Source of the DNA: Vicia villosa
Taxonomy: Eukaryota > Streptophyta > Magnoliopsida > Fabales > Fabaceae
Assembly: GCF_029867415.1 (NCBI RefSeq)
Contig: NW_026705156.1
Coordinates: forward strand, 248,001-312,000
Length of the DNA stretch: 64,000 nt
Direction: 5' to 3'
Every line of letters begins with the position of its first letter. Positions within the stretch are counted from its first letter, which is position 1. The position numbers and the translations under genes are program-made. The notes under the pieces are model-generated. The model did no database searches and was not told where the DNA came from. It saw only the letters and a program-made list of their open reading frames with translations. Below are positions 18,407-31,600 of this stretch, piece by piece.

Positions 18407-21400
18407 TGTCGCACGCTCGCAAAAAATGAACAGAGTCGCCACCAATATATTTATCCCATAAGGGAAAGGAATATCAGAAAACCTAACAAAGGAAGGAACA
18501 GGGTCTTGCGACCAGAGAATCAAGGTACGGGAGTCGGTTACGCGAGGGGAAGGTACTAGCACCCCTCACGCCCATCGTACTCGATGGTATCCACCTATGT
18601 TTGTTTCTATCTAAAGGGTGTATATCTATGTCTATGTCTATATATGCGAATGAATGCAAAATGTAGGGAAAATAAAGAATTGTACTCGCACGGGCCCTAC
18701 CCCGCTGCCTACGTATCCTTTTCAGGAATCAGAGTTACCGTAGCTCGGCTAAAGATTTTCTGTTTGTTTTTGTGTTTTTTAGTTGGGCGGCGTTAACGCT
18801 CACGCTCTTGCACAAGGGGACAGCCTAGGATGCAATGGAGCGGAGATAACTTGCCCTTAAGAAAAGAAGAAAAAGAGAGATTGGTTTGTGTCTTTTAGGG
18901 TAATTCCATGATGACGAGAACCCACTACAAGGTCTCGCATCACTTCCTTACTTTTGCTTTAAATCTGACCATCTATTAGGTTTTTTTGAAGTGTTTTTGG
19001 TTGGTGTTTTTTAAGGGAATTTGTTTGTGACTTAGATCATACCAAAAAGAGTTTGGTTTGCATATTTAGAGAACGCACATCGAGGCCTACGCCACAATCG
19101 TTTCTCTAAATAACGGTTAAGAAATACATCGAGGCTTCACACCTCAATCATTTCTTCTCCGCTAAGTAAAGGAAATACAAAAAGAAGTTTTTTATGAATA
19201 TTTAGAGAATGCACATCGAGGCCTATGCCACAATCGTTTCTCTAAATAACGGTTAAGAAATACACCGAGGTCTCACACCTCAATCATTTCTTCTCCGCTA
19301 AGTAGAAAAGAACATACATCGGGGCCTACACCCCAATCATTTCCTTCCTACTATGAAATATAGTAACGGTATGATCTTCATCGGTATTTATTAAGTATTT
19401 TAAAAGTTGAAAAGAAAATGAATGCGAACGGGAACTAAGCCTATTTCTAATCTAAGTTGTTCTAATCCCTATTTATGTACAAGAGGAAATCTGAACCTAA
19501 TGTTAACATGGTAATGGAATAAAATCTAAAAGGAGCATATAAAAGATATTAACAAAATAGGCCAAAAATATGGCCAAAAACAAGTAACAAAATCACACAT
19601 CAATTATACAAAATATAGCATGGAAATGGTAAAAAATGAAGAAAACGGTTCAAGTGTTAGTGCAAAATTAAACTAGAAAATACTACTATTCTTTTATAGA
19701 ATTTTTATGAGGGAGAATTCAATCAATTAAATGTCAGAGCTAACCTAAAAACCTACTATTTTTTATGTTGATTTTTACGAAAGAGAAATGAACTCTAAAT
19801 CAAGCAAAAAGGAGACTAAAATAATAAGCCTAAAACTAATGTTTTTTATGAACATTTTTTATGTCAAAATTAGTATCGAAGCCTAAAAAGATAGTAGAAA
19901 AATTAGTATTTTATCACCTAAAAGAAAATAGGACAAAGTCTAGCAAAACCTAAATTCTAGTCATGAAGAAAAGAAACAGAGGGGTGTAATGTTGAAAATA
20001 GTGGTGAGGTTAGAAACAGGCGTAGGGCCCATGGATGCTGGCCCATCTGTATTGTTTTTTTGTTCAAACATTCAGCATAAAAATGAAAGATGTGCATTGG
20101 GCTATGGGGGGTGTGGAAGCAATTCGTACATGGCCCAAAGCTTGATCCATGGATTCAGATTTTTCAGTTTTCGATCAGACTTTACTAAAAAATAAAAAGA
20201 AAAGATTAAAACACAAAGGGAATTAGGGTTTACCTGTCAATATGGCTGTTGGAGTCCTTCGAAGAACTTCTTCTTCTGCATCACGAACAGACGACGACGG
20301 CTCACCTGAGCTTTGACGGTGCGCGGCGGAAGACGTCAACCTTCTAGGATTCTCCGTCTCAATAATCTTTCAAATGCGAATTTACCGACGAACACACGAG
20401 CGTGAATTTGAAATGCGATACCGACTGGAGTTCGTCCGACGCGATTTCAACATGACGAAGACAAATAGAAATTCGGAGGTTCTCGGTGAATCCAGGTAAG
20501 ACGTCTTTCTTTTTTCTGATTACAGCTTCATCTCTTCTCTTCTCACACTCGTTTGCGTTTCTGAATCGTTGCCGTTGATGCAGAGAAGGTGCGTTGTTAT
20601 TGTTGAAGATGATGAAACGTGGGTGAATGAAGATTGGAGAGAGGATTGAAGAAGATGATGGTTGAATGAATCGTGGTTAAGGTTGAAGAAGAGGATGAAG
20701 ACGTTGAAATTGCAGGGATGAATGAAGGTGTTGATTGAAGAAGAGTATGGAGAAGATGAAGAAGAACTGAGATTGAAGGTGATGGTGGTTCTGAGTTTGT
20801 GAGCAATGGTGAAGAAGCTTTGTGGAGAATTGGAGATAATGAAGTGGAGACAGAGAGTTCTGAGAGTGGTGGAGCTACTGGTTTTTATAGTTGAAGGCGA
20901 AGAGGAGAATTCAGTTGAGGTTAGTTACTCTTCTTCTTTTTCTGTTAACTGTCAGTTGCAATTGGTTAAGAAGTGGTTTAGGTTTGTAACTGAACTAGTT
21001 ACTTATTGGTTATTGGTTTGAAAAGTGGTTGAAGTTTGTTGTGGTTAGTTAAGGGGCGAGTTACTAAATTCAGTTTTTCTGTTACGAATCTGTTTTGGTG
21101 GTTATGAGAATTCTGTTTTGGTTTTGAAAGTTTTTTTTGTTAGGACAGTTTTGAGTAGTTGCTTCTGTTAGTATGTATGTAGAATTGGATTTTGGTATAC
21201 TCTGGACTGAACTTGATTTTTTTCTAGAATGCAGAACCTAAAATTAACTTGGAAGGAAATTAAAAATGGGATTTAAATACTGTAGGTATGTGTATTAGCT
21301 GGGCTGCTGTTTGGTATATTTTGTACATGGTGAGTATGCTGCGGATGTATCTTGAATTTGAATGAACAGGCTAAGATAATGTGTGTGCAGTGAGTGAATA

Positions 21401-22688
21401 TGTCTTGAACTGGTAGTGATGCTGCTTGAATTTTTATGTGTATACAGGTACATGATGCAGCAGGTTTATTTGAGTTTTTATTTTGAATGTAATTGCAGGG
21501 CTGATGCGTGTAAGGCTAGCAGTGAAACGGTTTCCCCACGGATCTGCACAATTGATGTGATTACGGCGGGTTTGACGCAGGGACCGGTTTGTCTATGGTA
21601 TGTGCGAGACTGTTTGAAATTAGCTATGTATGTGAATGCATTTGTGGTGGAAACTGTAGGTTTGATGATGGTTTTGATCATGTGGTTTATGAATCTTGCT
21701 AAACAGAATGCGGGTTTGAAATATGATGGCTGAATTTGAATGCCTTTTGTTTGGTTTTGTGCAGCTGCCGGGAGTATGGTTATGATGCAAGAATGGTATA
21801 CTTGGGAACTAAGAAGCGACATGATCATGATACATGGTGAAATAAGGAAACTTATTGAAGATTGGTCTGGAAACTCAACTGTCTTGCAAGCTGACGGTGC
21901 ATTTACGGGATGAACCATGGAGGCAAGCACACCATTGATGGAAGCTTAGGATTAAAAATAATAGGGTAGAGTAATTTTTGTGTGGTTCTTTTGTAGTTGA
22001 ATCTTGGAATTTTTCTTTGTAATGGACTGTGAAACGGTATTTGAACGAATGTAATATGAATTGTGTAATAGGAATATGGATTCTTGAACGAATGTTTGGA
22101 AAATGATGGACATTGTATTTTTGATAAATTGTAGAGTTCTTGAAAGGAAATTGTTTGAATGGTTCATGAATGAATGTTAAAGCTTGGGGTGTTTGTGATG
22201 CTTTGTTTGGATAGGTGTGACTTGTATGGCCGTTTTTTGTTTTCGATGTCTCAAAAATCTTAGGCATGTTATGAAATGTTTTCTTTTGAATGTCTTGCAA
22301 CACAAGTAACAACATGGACCAATTTTTTTTGTCTGGCGACTATGCCCAAGTATTGAGAAGGAGTTCAGGATGATTTTAGGACCAAACTCCAATTGATTAG
22401 TCAATCTCAAGTTTAAGGAAATAAACCCCAATTCTTGATCATTGAGCCATAACCTCAGTTCCTCTTATCCATGCTCATAGAGAATTCCGTTGGAATTAAA
22501 GCTTGCATGATATGGACATTTCAAACCAAGTCAAACACTGTTTTATTCCATGATCCTTGATCCCATGCCTTAGGAATTTATTTAATGAATGGATGCAAAG
22601 TGTTAGATGACCTAATGGGGAATGCATGTGAAATGAGAAGCTAAAGCCAGATAGAAATAAAGGGGTAGGACAAATTTGGGGTATGACA
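18407..22688 (-). repeat. 3' LTR of the Tat-like element
   Basis: 4282 bp, matching 28659-32940 at constant offset 10252. All small ORFs in it recur identically in the other LTR and none shows a domain, so none is called. GC-richer leader-like sequence lies around 20240-20480. Confidence 0.95.
19061..19335 (-). repeat. 136-bp direct duplication inside the LTR
   Basis: 'ATATTTAGAGAA(C/T)GCACATCG' occurs at 19062 and 19198; each copy carries 'CCACAATCGTTTCTC' and 'CACACCTCAATCATTTC'. A shorter third relative follows at 19310-19350. The other LTR has it at 29313-29587. Confidence 0.8.
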
Positions 22689-22703
22689 GCTGCCCCTATT
22701 TAA
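22689..22703 (-). other. Polypurine tract of the Tat-like element
   Basis: Read on the minus strand: GATTAAATAGGGGCAGC, directly before the 3' LTR start TGTCATACCCC. Confidence 0.65.
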
Positions 22704-23019
22704 TCGTCTTAAACCTGAAGGTGAGATTGGCGCTAGCCATTCGAACATTCGAGGTAGAAGAAGATTAAATATCAAAGTACCCGAAATTTGTCCTAAAGAG
22801 AAGATGGTATGAGTGTTATCCTTATTTTTTTTTGTTTTTGTTTTGATATCTGCTGGGGAAAGAGAAATGTTTTTTTTTTTTGGTGGAAAAGTTTATGGTA
22901 AGCAATGGTTGGATGGTGATAGCTTGTAACGTAGCCAAGGTGCCAATACAAGGTTCTCAATGGAAATGATTGTTGTATGAAACTGTGGTTGGAAAATACG
23001 GGTTTGATGGAAAAGGTAG

Positions 23020-23570
23020 GACCTACGATCTGTGACTCGAAACTAGGGTAAGGTCAACGGACCTACGACCCACAAGAATTGAAAAAGATGAGGATAAGGT
23101 TGACAGACCTACGATCCACAAGAAATGAAAAAGACGAGGATAAGGTTGACAGACCTATGATCCACAAGAAATGAAAAAGACGAGGATAAGGTTGACAGAC
23201 CTACGATCCACAAGAATTGAAAGAAGTGATGAACATCAACACTGAGGTTGGAGGACATCAACGCTGAGGTTGGAGCGTATCAACACTGAGGATGGGGGAC
23301 ATCAACACTGAGGTTGTGAAAGGAAAGGCGTCGACACTGAGGTCGAGGACATCAACACTGAGGTTGGACAAGAAAAGATAAACATCAACACTGAGGTTGT
23401 GAATGACGATTGGCATCGACGCAGAGGTCGGTGAAGGGATGATAGGCATGAACACTGAGGTTGGACAAGCAAAGGATAGACATCAACACTGGGGTTGGGA
23501 AAGAAAGGTATCGACACTGAGGTCAAGGGAAGAAAAAATTAATATCAATACTGAGGTTGGGGATTGGTTT
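23020..23570 (-). repeat. Two adjoining minisatellite arrays in the 3' UTR of the Tat-like element
   Basis: 23020-23220 holds about four copies of a ~46-bp unit ('GGTTGACAGACCTACGATCC' plus 'ACAAGAAATGAAAAAGACG'). 23225-23565 holds about 14 irregular copies of a short unit, CATCAACACTGAGGTTG, at 18-45 bp spacing. The arrays create spurious minus-strand ORFs with repeated SVD. They sit 0.3-0.9 kb before the 3' LTR, where Ogre-like elements are known to carry tandem repeats. Confidence 0.88.
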
Positions 23571-26324
23571 TGAAATGGTTTGCCGGGACGGAAGGTAAAG
23601 GATACGCAACACGGGGGTTGGATCTAAAAGTTTTTCCGTACGAGGGGAAGGGACCACGGAGACTAGTGACGACTAGACTCGATCAAAAGACATAATCACG
23701 AAGATGTTGATGCTTGCGAAGCATAAGAATTACATTAATCCCTCAGGCCAAAGGCGGGGTGTAACTCATCAAGAGTGGCAATCGTTCGAATTGCCACACA
23801 CCAAGTATGGTTATTCAAACGGTTGAAAAATGAGATGGGTTGAATGCCCACCCTCATTCGCACTCTAATCTTCACGCAGCACACGGGAAATAACCTCGGA
23901 GACAACGATTCTGACGAAGAAGGCCAGGAGAGAGAAGATAAGATTTCTTTTTGGGATTGAGAATACCAGGTATTGGCACCATGGTTTGAGGAGATTTGTG
24001 ATGTAGTAGCAGATATCAATCAGAGTTTGTAAGGACAACTTTTCTGTGGGGATGTATCATCGTCTTGATTGAATGTTGATTTGTGTTATCTGGCTTATGC
24101 TTTGTATGCATGTTTGAATTTTTCTGTATGGCGTAATGCTCCACCTTGATGGAAATGCTACGCTTTTGAGAATGCAATGCTATATGCAATGAATTCTATA
24201 TGCAAAGTGCCAAATAAAGGCATTAGTGATAGGAGGAGGATCATTGGGGTCCGTTGCTTATTGTCTTGAGGTGCCAATATGAATCGGTGTTGGAAACCAT
24301 GCAGTACCAAAGATCTTTAGCAACTGCACTGAGGGTTGGAATGTAGTTTCGTTGGGGAGGAAGTGACTTCATCTGACTTTCCCCACATCTTGAACTGCTT
24401 GGGGATGGTGAGTTTGAGGAGATTCCCTCGATTCACCATGTTGAGGATGAGAAATACAGGCAAGGAGACCAGGTTGGGGAAGTGGAACAACTCTCATGAG
24501 AAATAAACTCATGTGCTTGGGGAGAGGCCAAGGTTCTAGGAGGAATTAACTCCTATGATCATGGAGAGACAATAAAACTCAGAAGATTGTGCCCCAAGCT
24601 TCGTGAACTAAGGAGTTTGCCCCAAGGGATCCTTGGAGAGATCTGTCGAATCTCGACGTAAATGCCCCAGATTGGTTGAACTCAAGAGAGATTCCTCGAC
24701 TTGATTGCCCCAGATTGACCAACGGTGAATGGATGCCTCAGTTGACAGAGTCTTCACATAACTTGCCCCTTGGAGTGATTAGCCTTTGAAGTGAAAGGCT
24801 CATGGAATCGATCAACTTTTTCTGCAGTTGTTCATTGTTGGATCTTCCTTGATGTCAAGTGTTTATTCACAAGTAAAAGATATTTGTTTTGAAGATGATA
24901 ATCCTAATGCAATGCTTATGCTAGCTTCGAGATCAAAGTTTTTGAAACAAAGTTGTGACATTCAGTGTTTGAATTATTTGTCACATCGATATCAACATGA
25001 ATGGTAAGCAATATCTAGGAGTCAGTTTTTACACAGCTTGCTTTTGAAATAAACCCTGCTTCAATTAGGTCTTTTAAGGGTTGTAACGTGGCCTGGTTCA
25101 CGGTTTTAGAAAGAAAGGGTTTAAGGCTCAAAGTCTAACCTAACCCACCCATTCTTCGTGATGTTCTCCAGTCCTAAGTTCAATTTAACCTGATATGAGC
25201 GTCCATCCTTCAAGAGGAGTTTGAAATGATTGAGGAACCAATGAAGCCTTCTTGGACATGGCAGTCACTCACTTTCTTTTTGGTGTCTGATCACACGACT
25301 TCGTTCCTTTGATGAGGATCTTTATGTTGTAATCCTCGTTTTTTGCTTTTGCTTTGCCTTTCTTTTTTATTTCCCTAACTTTTGCCTGGACAAATTCTTT
25401 TTGAATTTTATTTTGGAGTCCAGCGGGATGCCCTAATTTTGCCTAAGTCACTTGTTTTCAAGTTGTTGACTTAGCGGGCTCTTTTTTTTTTTCAATCCTT
25501 TCTTTTTTGAATAAGTCGTGTGATCCTGGATCTCTGATTTGTTGGAGGTGATTGTGACTGCCTCATTCTTTGATTGATGAGGGAGTACCGTCGTGGTATT
25601 GAGTTTCCTCAACCTTTTGAAAGATAACCATTGTTGTATCCTTGGATGTATACTCCTGATGAATTCTGAATGCTCGATCAGCTTAATTGAATGCTACCCT
25701 GCCCCTGGGTTAAATGTGAGGGTTTTTTTTTTTGTATAGAAAAGAAACTCCTACTTCAAGGCTCAAAGGGGTTAACGATGGTCTATCTCCCTTATATCTC
25801 CAGTGTTTGGGGATTTGAAACAATGCCTGTACATCCTCAGCGGGGTTTTATTCAAAAGCACATGATTAAAGATTTTGCGTTTTTATTTTTTTTCATCATT
25901 CTCCTTTTGATGTTTTTTGCTTTGGTCAAGAGTTTGATATCGATAGACAGAAAGATATGAGTGAACACGAATGGATTGGTTCGACACTAGCATATGCAGT
26001 GCATTTTTATTTTTATTAAAAACAAACAAGTTTTACATGGAAGTAACATTTAACAAAACAAGGAAAATTACAAATGAAAATGCAAAAATGAATTGATGAT
26101 TGCCATAGTTGAGGAGGCTTGACTCCGTCTGGACTTGTTGATCTTGAATACTTTCTGCAGTTCCTTACAAACACTTCAGATTACTTCAAAAGAAAACTCC
26201 GACGAAGTCACCCAAGAGTTGTAAACTTTTGCCTTACTTTAGGGATTCGAGCAATGCGAGTGATGCAATGCTCAAGATAAGAGTATGTCTTGCTTATCCC
26301 TCGTGCGGGAGCCCCATGAACCCT
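23571..26324 (-). other. Non-coding internal region of the Tat-like element
   Basis: 2.75 kb with no supported gene. A 94-codon minus ORF at 23735-24019 has no recognisable domain. 24580-24790 has repeated 'GCCCCA(A/G)' phrases. In an autonomous relative pol would lie in this interval; I see no YxDD-type RT motif or integrase zinc finger here. Confidence 0.6.
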
Positions 26325-27713
26325 TCAATTTATGTGAAGACCATTTGGAGTGAATGATATCGCTTTGGAGTCAATGAGATCTTGGACCTTGCGTTTCAAA
26401 ATATTACAATCCTCAGTTGAATGTCCAGATGCCCCAGAATGGTACTCACACTTGGCGTTTAAGTCATATCCTTGAGGAATCGGTGTTGGAGGGGGCTTAG
26501 CCTCCCTTAGTTCGACCAAGGATTCATTGAGTAAATGAGAGAGTAGTTGACTGTGGGTCATAGGAATCGGGTCAATCTTTCTTGGTGGTCTTCTCGGCCT
26601 TCGTGGACCTTGTTGTTGGTAATTTTGGTGATAGTTAAGAACATGAACCTGAGGATAAGCAGGGAGTTCTTCTTCTCTATTCTCTGAAATTGCATTTGTT
26701 TCACTTTTCTCTTCTTCTGTGAATTCGGAAGCATTGGCCATATCTTGGATTTTACCCATCTTTAAGGCGTTTTCAATTCGTTCTCCTACGACAACCAAAC
26801 TTGAGAATTCGGAGGAAGCACACCCAATCATCATGTTCAGATAAGGATCTTTCAGAGTATTCATGAACATGTCTACAAGCTCTCGTTCCAAAAGAGGAGG
26901 TTGGACTCTGGAAGCTAATTCTCTCCACCTTTGTGAATACTCTTTAAAAGACTCATCAACCTTCTGAGTTAAACTTTGGAGTTGTAGTCTAGTAGGAGCC
27001 ATATCGCTGTTGTACTTGTAATGCTTGAGAAAAGCCTCTGCTAGTTCATCCCAAGTGCGAACATGGGTTCGTTCAAGTCGTGTATACCACTCAAGGGATG
27101 TCCCACTTAGGCTATCCTGAAAGAAGTGCATGAGAAGCTTATCATTTTCTGCATATGGTGCCATCTTGTTGCAGAATGCCTTGATGTGACTCATCGGGCA
27201 AGTGGTACCCTTGTATTTCTCAAAACTGGGGACTTTGAATTTAGCAGGAATCTTGATATCAGGAACTAGGCACAAATCAATAGCATTCAAACCAGAGGAG
27301 CTTCGACCTTCTAAAGCATTCAATCTTTCTTCCAGGAGATGGAATTTTCTCTCATTTTCCTCGATCGGGAACTTGAAAGTTTCAAGTTCAGAATCGTTCT
27401 CATGATGTGAACCATCCTTATTAGGAACTTCCACGGGCACAAGTTTTGATCCCCCATTAGCAACAGTGGTCGGAGTATCATTAATCAGCTTAGCAACACT
27501 TTGTCTGAGCTCTTCTTGCCCCTGAGTAACAACATTGAGAGTCTCCAAGAGTTGGGTCATCCTCTCACCCATAACATCCATGTCCTTACGAAGTTCAGCC
27601 TGGTTTTGTTCAAGACGGTCCATGATTCTCCTCTGATTAATCCTTGTATGATACAGATGTAGGGAAGTCAAATTTGTTGATGAAGCAGAAATCTGGATTG
27701 AAAGGGACCCCAA
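26325..27713 (-). CDS. gag: Gag protein of the Tat-like element
   Basis: 462 residues. Residues ~31-75 (MDRLEQNQAELRKDMDVMGE) form a coiled coil. The retrotransposon gag (capsid) domain spans about 155-310, with VPSFEKYKGTTCPMSHIKAF, LEWYTRLE and TWDELAEAFLKHY. A zinc knuckle CEYHSGASGHSTEDC lies at 422-436, close to the C terminus; its spacing with His at the third ligand site fits Tat/Ogre gag. The ORF ends 26 residues later, without fusion to protease. The likely true start may be the internal Met at residue 31, because the first 30 residues are unlike the rest. Gag forms particles and packages RNA. It is the only gene in the element and is uninterrupted, suggesting it was functional recently. 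Confidence 0.88.
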   Translation of the reverse strand: MGSLSIQISASSTNLTSLHLYHTRINQRRIMDRLEQNQAELRKDMDVMGERMTQLLETLNVVTQGQEELRQSVAKLINDTPTTVANGGSKLVPVEVPNKDGSHHENDSELETFKFPIEENERKFHLLEERLNALEGRSSSGLNAIDLCLVPDIKIPAKFKVPSFEKYKGTTCPMSHIKAFCNKMAPYAENDKLLMHFFQDSLSGTSLEWYTRLERTHVRTWDELAEAFLKHYKYNSDMAPTRLQLQSLTQKVDESFKEYSQRWRELASRVQPPLLERELVDMFMNTLKDPYLNMMIGCASSEFSSLVVVGERIENALKMGKIQDMANASEFTEEEKSETNAISENREEELPAYPQVHVLNYHQNYQQQGPRRPRRPPRKIDPIPMTHSQLLSHLLNESLVELREAKPPPTPIPQGYDLNAKCEYHSGASGHSTEDCNILKRKVQDLIDSKAISFTPNGLHIN

Positions 27714-28638
27714 TTAGCTTCTGATACGGAACCATGACATGCAACATGATATGAATGCAATGTTTCATTTCCAAGGGATCCTAAAGTCTTTCCATACACT
27801 TTTGTCCTTCTTTTTTTCTTTTTTTTCTTTTGGAATCAAAGCTTTTCCTTTTTTGTATAGAATATCTTTTCTTTCTTTTTTTTTTTATTCTTCTATTTCC
27901 TTTTTTCTTTTTCTCTTTTTTGGAAATAGACTTTTGGATCCCCCATAAATGAAGTGGATAAAGAAATGATGTTATGCGATGCAACAGCATGGGGTCAACG
28001 GTCCACATAATCTTAGTAACCACTGTACAATCCTCTGAATAACTGATATAGATTAGATGTCATGAGATCAAAGGTTCGGCCTTGTATCATGGAACCATAG
28101 GAACAATAGTCACCATCATAACAGAATAGTCACCAACGGTACCTGTCATGTATATCCCTCCCCACTCACAGGTGTAGTCTAGGTCAGGGTAGGTCAAAAT
28201 GGCAACCAGCGTTATCAGTCCTCCTGAGGCACCAATGTTGTTGCATCTACATGCCAACAATGATACCCCATTTGGACCTCGACTGGGCGTGGGTCTCATG
28301 ATCGCACTAGACAAGACCTGACATCTCATCGGCGTCATGACTATCCACTCTATCCTAGGTATCCTATGTGTCACTCTGGCCTGGGTATTGGGCCTTTTAC
28401 CTCATAGAACATCCCACCCAACCTGCAAAACAGAACAGAAGACCCCAAGGAACACAGAATATAATCCATATGCATGATGTGCAAACAGAAATAAACATGA
28501 TATGCAAGCAGAAGAATAAACATGCAAACATATATACAAGGTATAGACATAAAAACAAATGAACACCCAGTAAATAAACAAACAAACGCAGGCTAGGATC
28601 GACTCGCTAAGGATGGACCAGCAACAGGTCTATCAACA
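27714..28638 (-). other. 5' untranslated region of the Tat-like element
   Basis: About 0.9 kb between PBS and gag. It includes a long polypurine stretch on the element strand (27790-27930) and no gene. The region next to the PBS would hold the packaging signal by analogy; nothing specific is visible. Confidence 0.55.
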
Positions 28639-28656
28639 TCCCCAGCAGAGTCGCCA
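28639..28656 (-). other. Primer binding site of the Tat-like element
   Basis: TGGCGACTCTGCTGGGGA on the minus strand, two bases after the 5' LTR. This sequence type is shared by Tat/Ogre elements, whose primer is reported to be an arginine tRNA; I rely on memory for the tRNA identity. Confidence 0.75.
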
Positions 28657-28658
28657 GC

Positions 28659-31600
28659 TGTCGCACGCTCGCAAAAAATGAACAGAGTCGCCACCAATAT
28701 ATTTATCCCATAAGGGAAAGGAATATCAGAAAACCTAACAAAGGAAGGAACAGGGTCTTGCGACCAGAGAATCAAGGTACGGGAGTCGGTTACGCGAGGG
28801 GAAGGTACTAGCACCCCTCACGCCCATCGTACTCGATGGTATCCACCTATGTTTGTTTCTATCTAAAGGGTGTATATCTATGTCTATGTCTATATATGCG
28901 AATGAATGCAAAATGTAGGGAAAATAAAGAATTGTACTCGCACGGGCCCTACCCCGCTGCCTACGTATCCTTTTCAGGAATCAGAGTTACCGTAGCTCGG
29001 CTAAAGATTTTCTGTTTGTTTTTGTGTTTTTTAGTTGGGCGGCGTTAACGCTCACGCTCTTGCACAAGGGGACAGCCTAGGATGCAATGGAGCGGAGATA
29101 ACTTGCCCTTAAGAAAAGAAGAAAAAGAGAGATTGGTTTGTGTCTTTTAGGGTAATTCCATGATGACGAGAACCCACTACAAGGTCTCGCATCACTTCCT
29201 TACTTTTGCTTTAAATCTGACCATCTATTAGGTTTTTTTGAAGTGTTTTTGGTTGGTGTTTTTTAAGGGAATTTGTTTGTGACTTAGATCATACCAAAAA
29301 GAGTTTGGTTTGCATATTTAGAGAACGCACATCGAGGCCTACGCCACAATCGTTTCTCTAAATAACGGTTAAGAAATACATCGAGGCTTCACACCTCAAT
29401 CATTTCTTCTCCGCTAAGTAAAGGAAATACAAAAAGAAGTTTTTTATGAATATTTAGAGAATGCACATCGAGGCCTACGCCACAATCGTTTCTCTAAATA
29501 ACGGTTAAGAAATACACCGAGGTCTCACACCTCAATCATTTCTTCTCCGCTAAGTAGAAAAGAACATACATCGGGGCCTACACCCCAATCATTTCCTTCC
29601 TACTATGAAATATAGTAACGGTATGATCTTCATCGGTATTTATTAAGTATTTTAAAAGTTGAAAAGAAAATGAATGCGAACGGGAACTAAGCCTATTTCT
29701 AATCTAAGTTGTTCTAATCCCTATTTATGTACAAGAGGAAATCTGAACCTAATGTTAACATGGTAATGGAATAAAATCTAAAAGGAGCATATAAAAGATA
29801 TTAACAAAATAGGCCAAAAATATGGCCAAAAACAAGTAACAAAATCACACATCAATTATACAAAATATAGCATGGAAATGGTAAAAAATGAAGAAAACGG
29901 TTCAAGTGTTAGTGCAAAATTAAACTAGAAAATACTACTATTCTTTTATAGAATTTTTATGAGGGAGAATTCAATCAATTAAATGTCAGAGCTAACCTAA
30001 AAACCTACTATTTTTTATGTTGATTTTTACGAAAGAGAAATGAACTCTAAATCAAGCAAAAAGGAGACTAAAATAATAAGCCTAAAACTAATGTTTTTTA
30101 TGAACATTTTTTATGTCAAAATTAGTATCGAAGCCTAAAAAGATAGTAGAAAAATTAGTATTTTATCACCTAAAAGAAAATAGGACAAAGTCTAGCAAAA
30201 CCTAAATTCTAGTCATGAAGAAAAGAAACAGAGGGGTGTAATGTTGAAAATAGTGGTGAGGTTAGAAACAGGCGTAGGGCCCATGGATGCTGGCCCATCT
30301 GTATTGTTTTTTTGTTCAAACATTCAGCATAAAAATGAAAGATGTGCATTGGGCTATGGGGGGTGTGGAAGCAATTCGTACATGGCCCAAAGCTTGATCC
30401 ATGGATTCAGATTTTTCAGTTTTCGATCAGACTTTACTAAAAAATAAAAAGAAAAGATTAAAACACAAAGGGAATTAGGGTTTACCTGTCAATATGGCTG
30501 TTGGAGTCCTTCGAAGAACTTCTTCTTCTGCATCACGAACAGACGACGACGGCTCACCTGAGCTTTGACGGTGCGCGGCGGAAGACGTCAACCTTCTAGG
30601 ATTCTCCGTCTCAATAATCTTTCAAATGCGAATTTACCGACGAACACACGAGCGTGAATTTGAAATGCGATACCGACTGGAGTTCGTCCGACGCGATTTC
30701 AACATGACGAAGACAAATAGAAATTCGGAGGTTCTCGGTGAATCCAGGTAAGACGTCTTTCTTTTTTCTGATTACAGCTTCATCTCTTCTCTTCTCACAC
30801 TCGTTTGCGTTTCTGAATCGTTGCCGTTGATGCAGAGAAGGTGCGTTGTTATTGTTGAAGATGATGAAACGTGGGTGAATGAAGATTGGAGAGAGGATTG
30901 AAGAAGATGATGGTTGAATGAATCGTGGTTAAGGTTGAAGAAGAGGATGAAGACGTTGAAATTGCAGGGATGAATGAAGGTGTTGATTGAAGAAGAGTAT
31001 GGAGAAGATGAAGAAGAACTGAGATTGAAGGTGATGGTGGTTCTGAGTTTGTGAGCAATGGTGAAGAAGCTTTGTGGAGAATTGGAGATAATGAAGTGGA
31101 GACAGAGAGTTCTGAGAGTGGTGGAGCTACTGGTTTTTATAGTTGAAGGCGAAGAGGAGAATTCAGTTGAGGTTAGTTACTCTTCTTCTTTTTCTGTTAA
31201 CTGTCAGTTGCAATTGGTTAAGAAGTGGTTTAGGTTTGTAACTGAACTAGTTACTTATTGGTTATTGGTTTGAAAAGTGGTTGAAGTTTGTTGTGGTTAG
31301 TTAAGGGGCGAGTTACTAAATTCAGTTTTTCTGTTACGAATCTGTTTTGGTGGTTATGAGAATTCTGTTTTGGTTTTGAAAGTTTTTTTTGTTAGGACAG
31401 TTTTGAGTAGTTGCTTCTGTTAGTATGTATGTAGAATTGGATTTTGGTATACTCTGGACTGAACTTGATTTTTTTCTAGAATGCAGAACCTAAAATTAAC
31501 TTGGAAGGAAATTAAAAATGGGATTTAAATACTGTAGGTATGTGTATTAGCTGGGCTGCTGTTTGGTATATTTTGTACATGGTGAGTATGCTGCGGATGT

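Noticed and set aside
21416..22431. Several 70-150-codon ORFs in the Tat-like LTR
   Set aside because: Identical in the other LTR, on both strands, with no domain or start context; treated as chance ORFs.
23225..23565. CRISPR-like spaced repeats
   Set aside because: Spacing is irregular and units diverge; this is a plant retroelement minisatellite.
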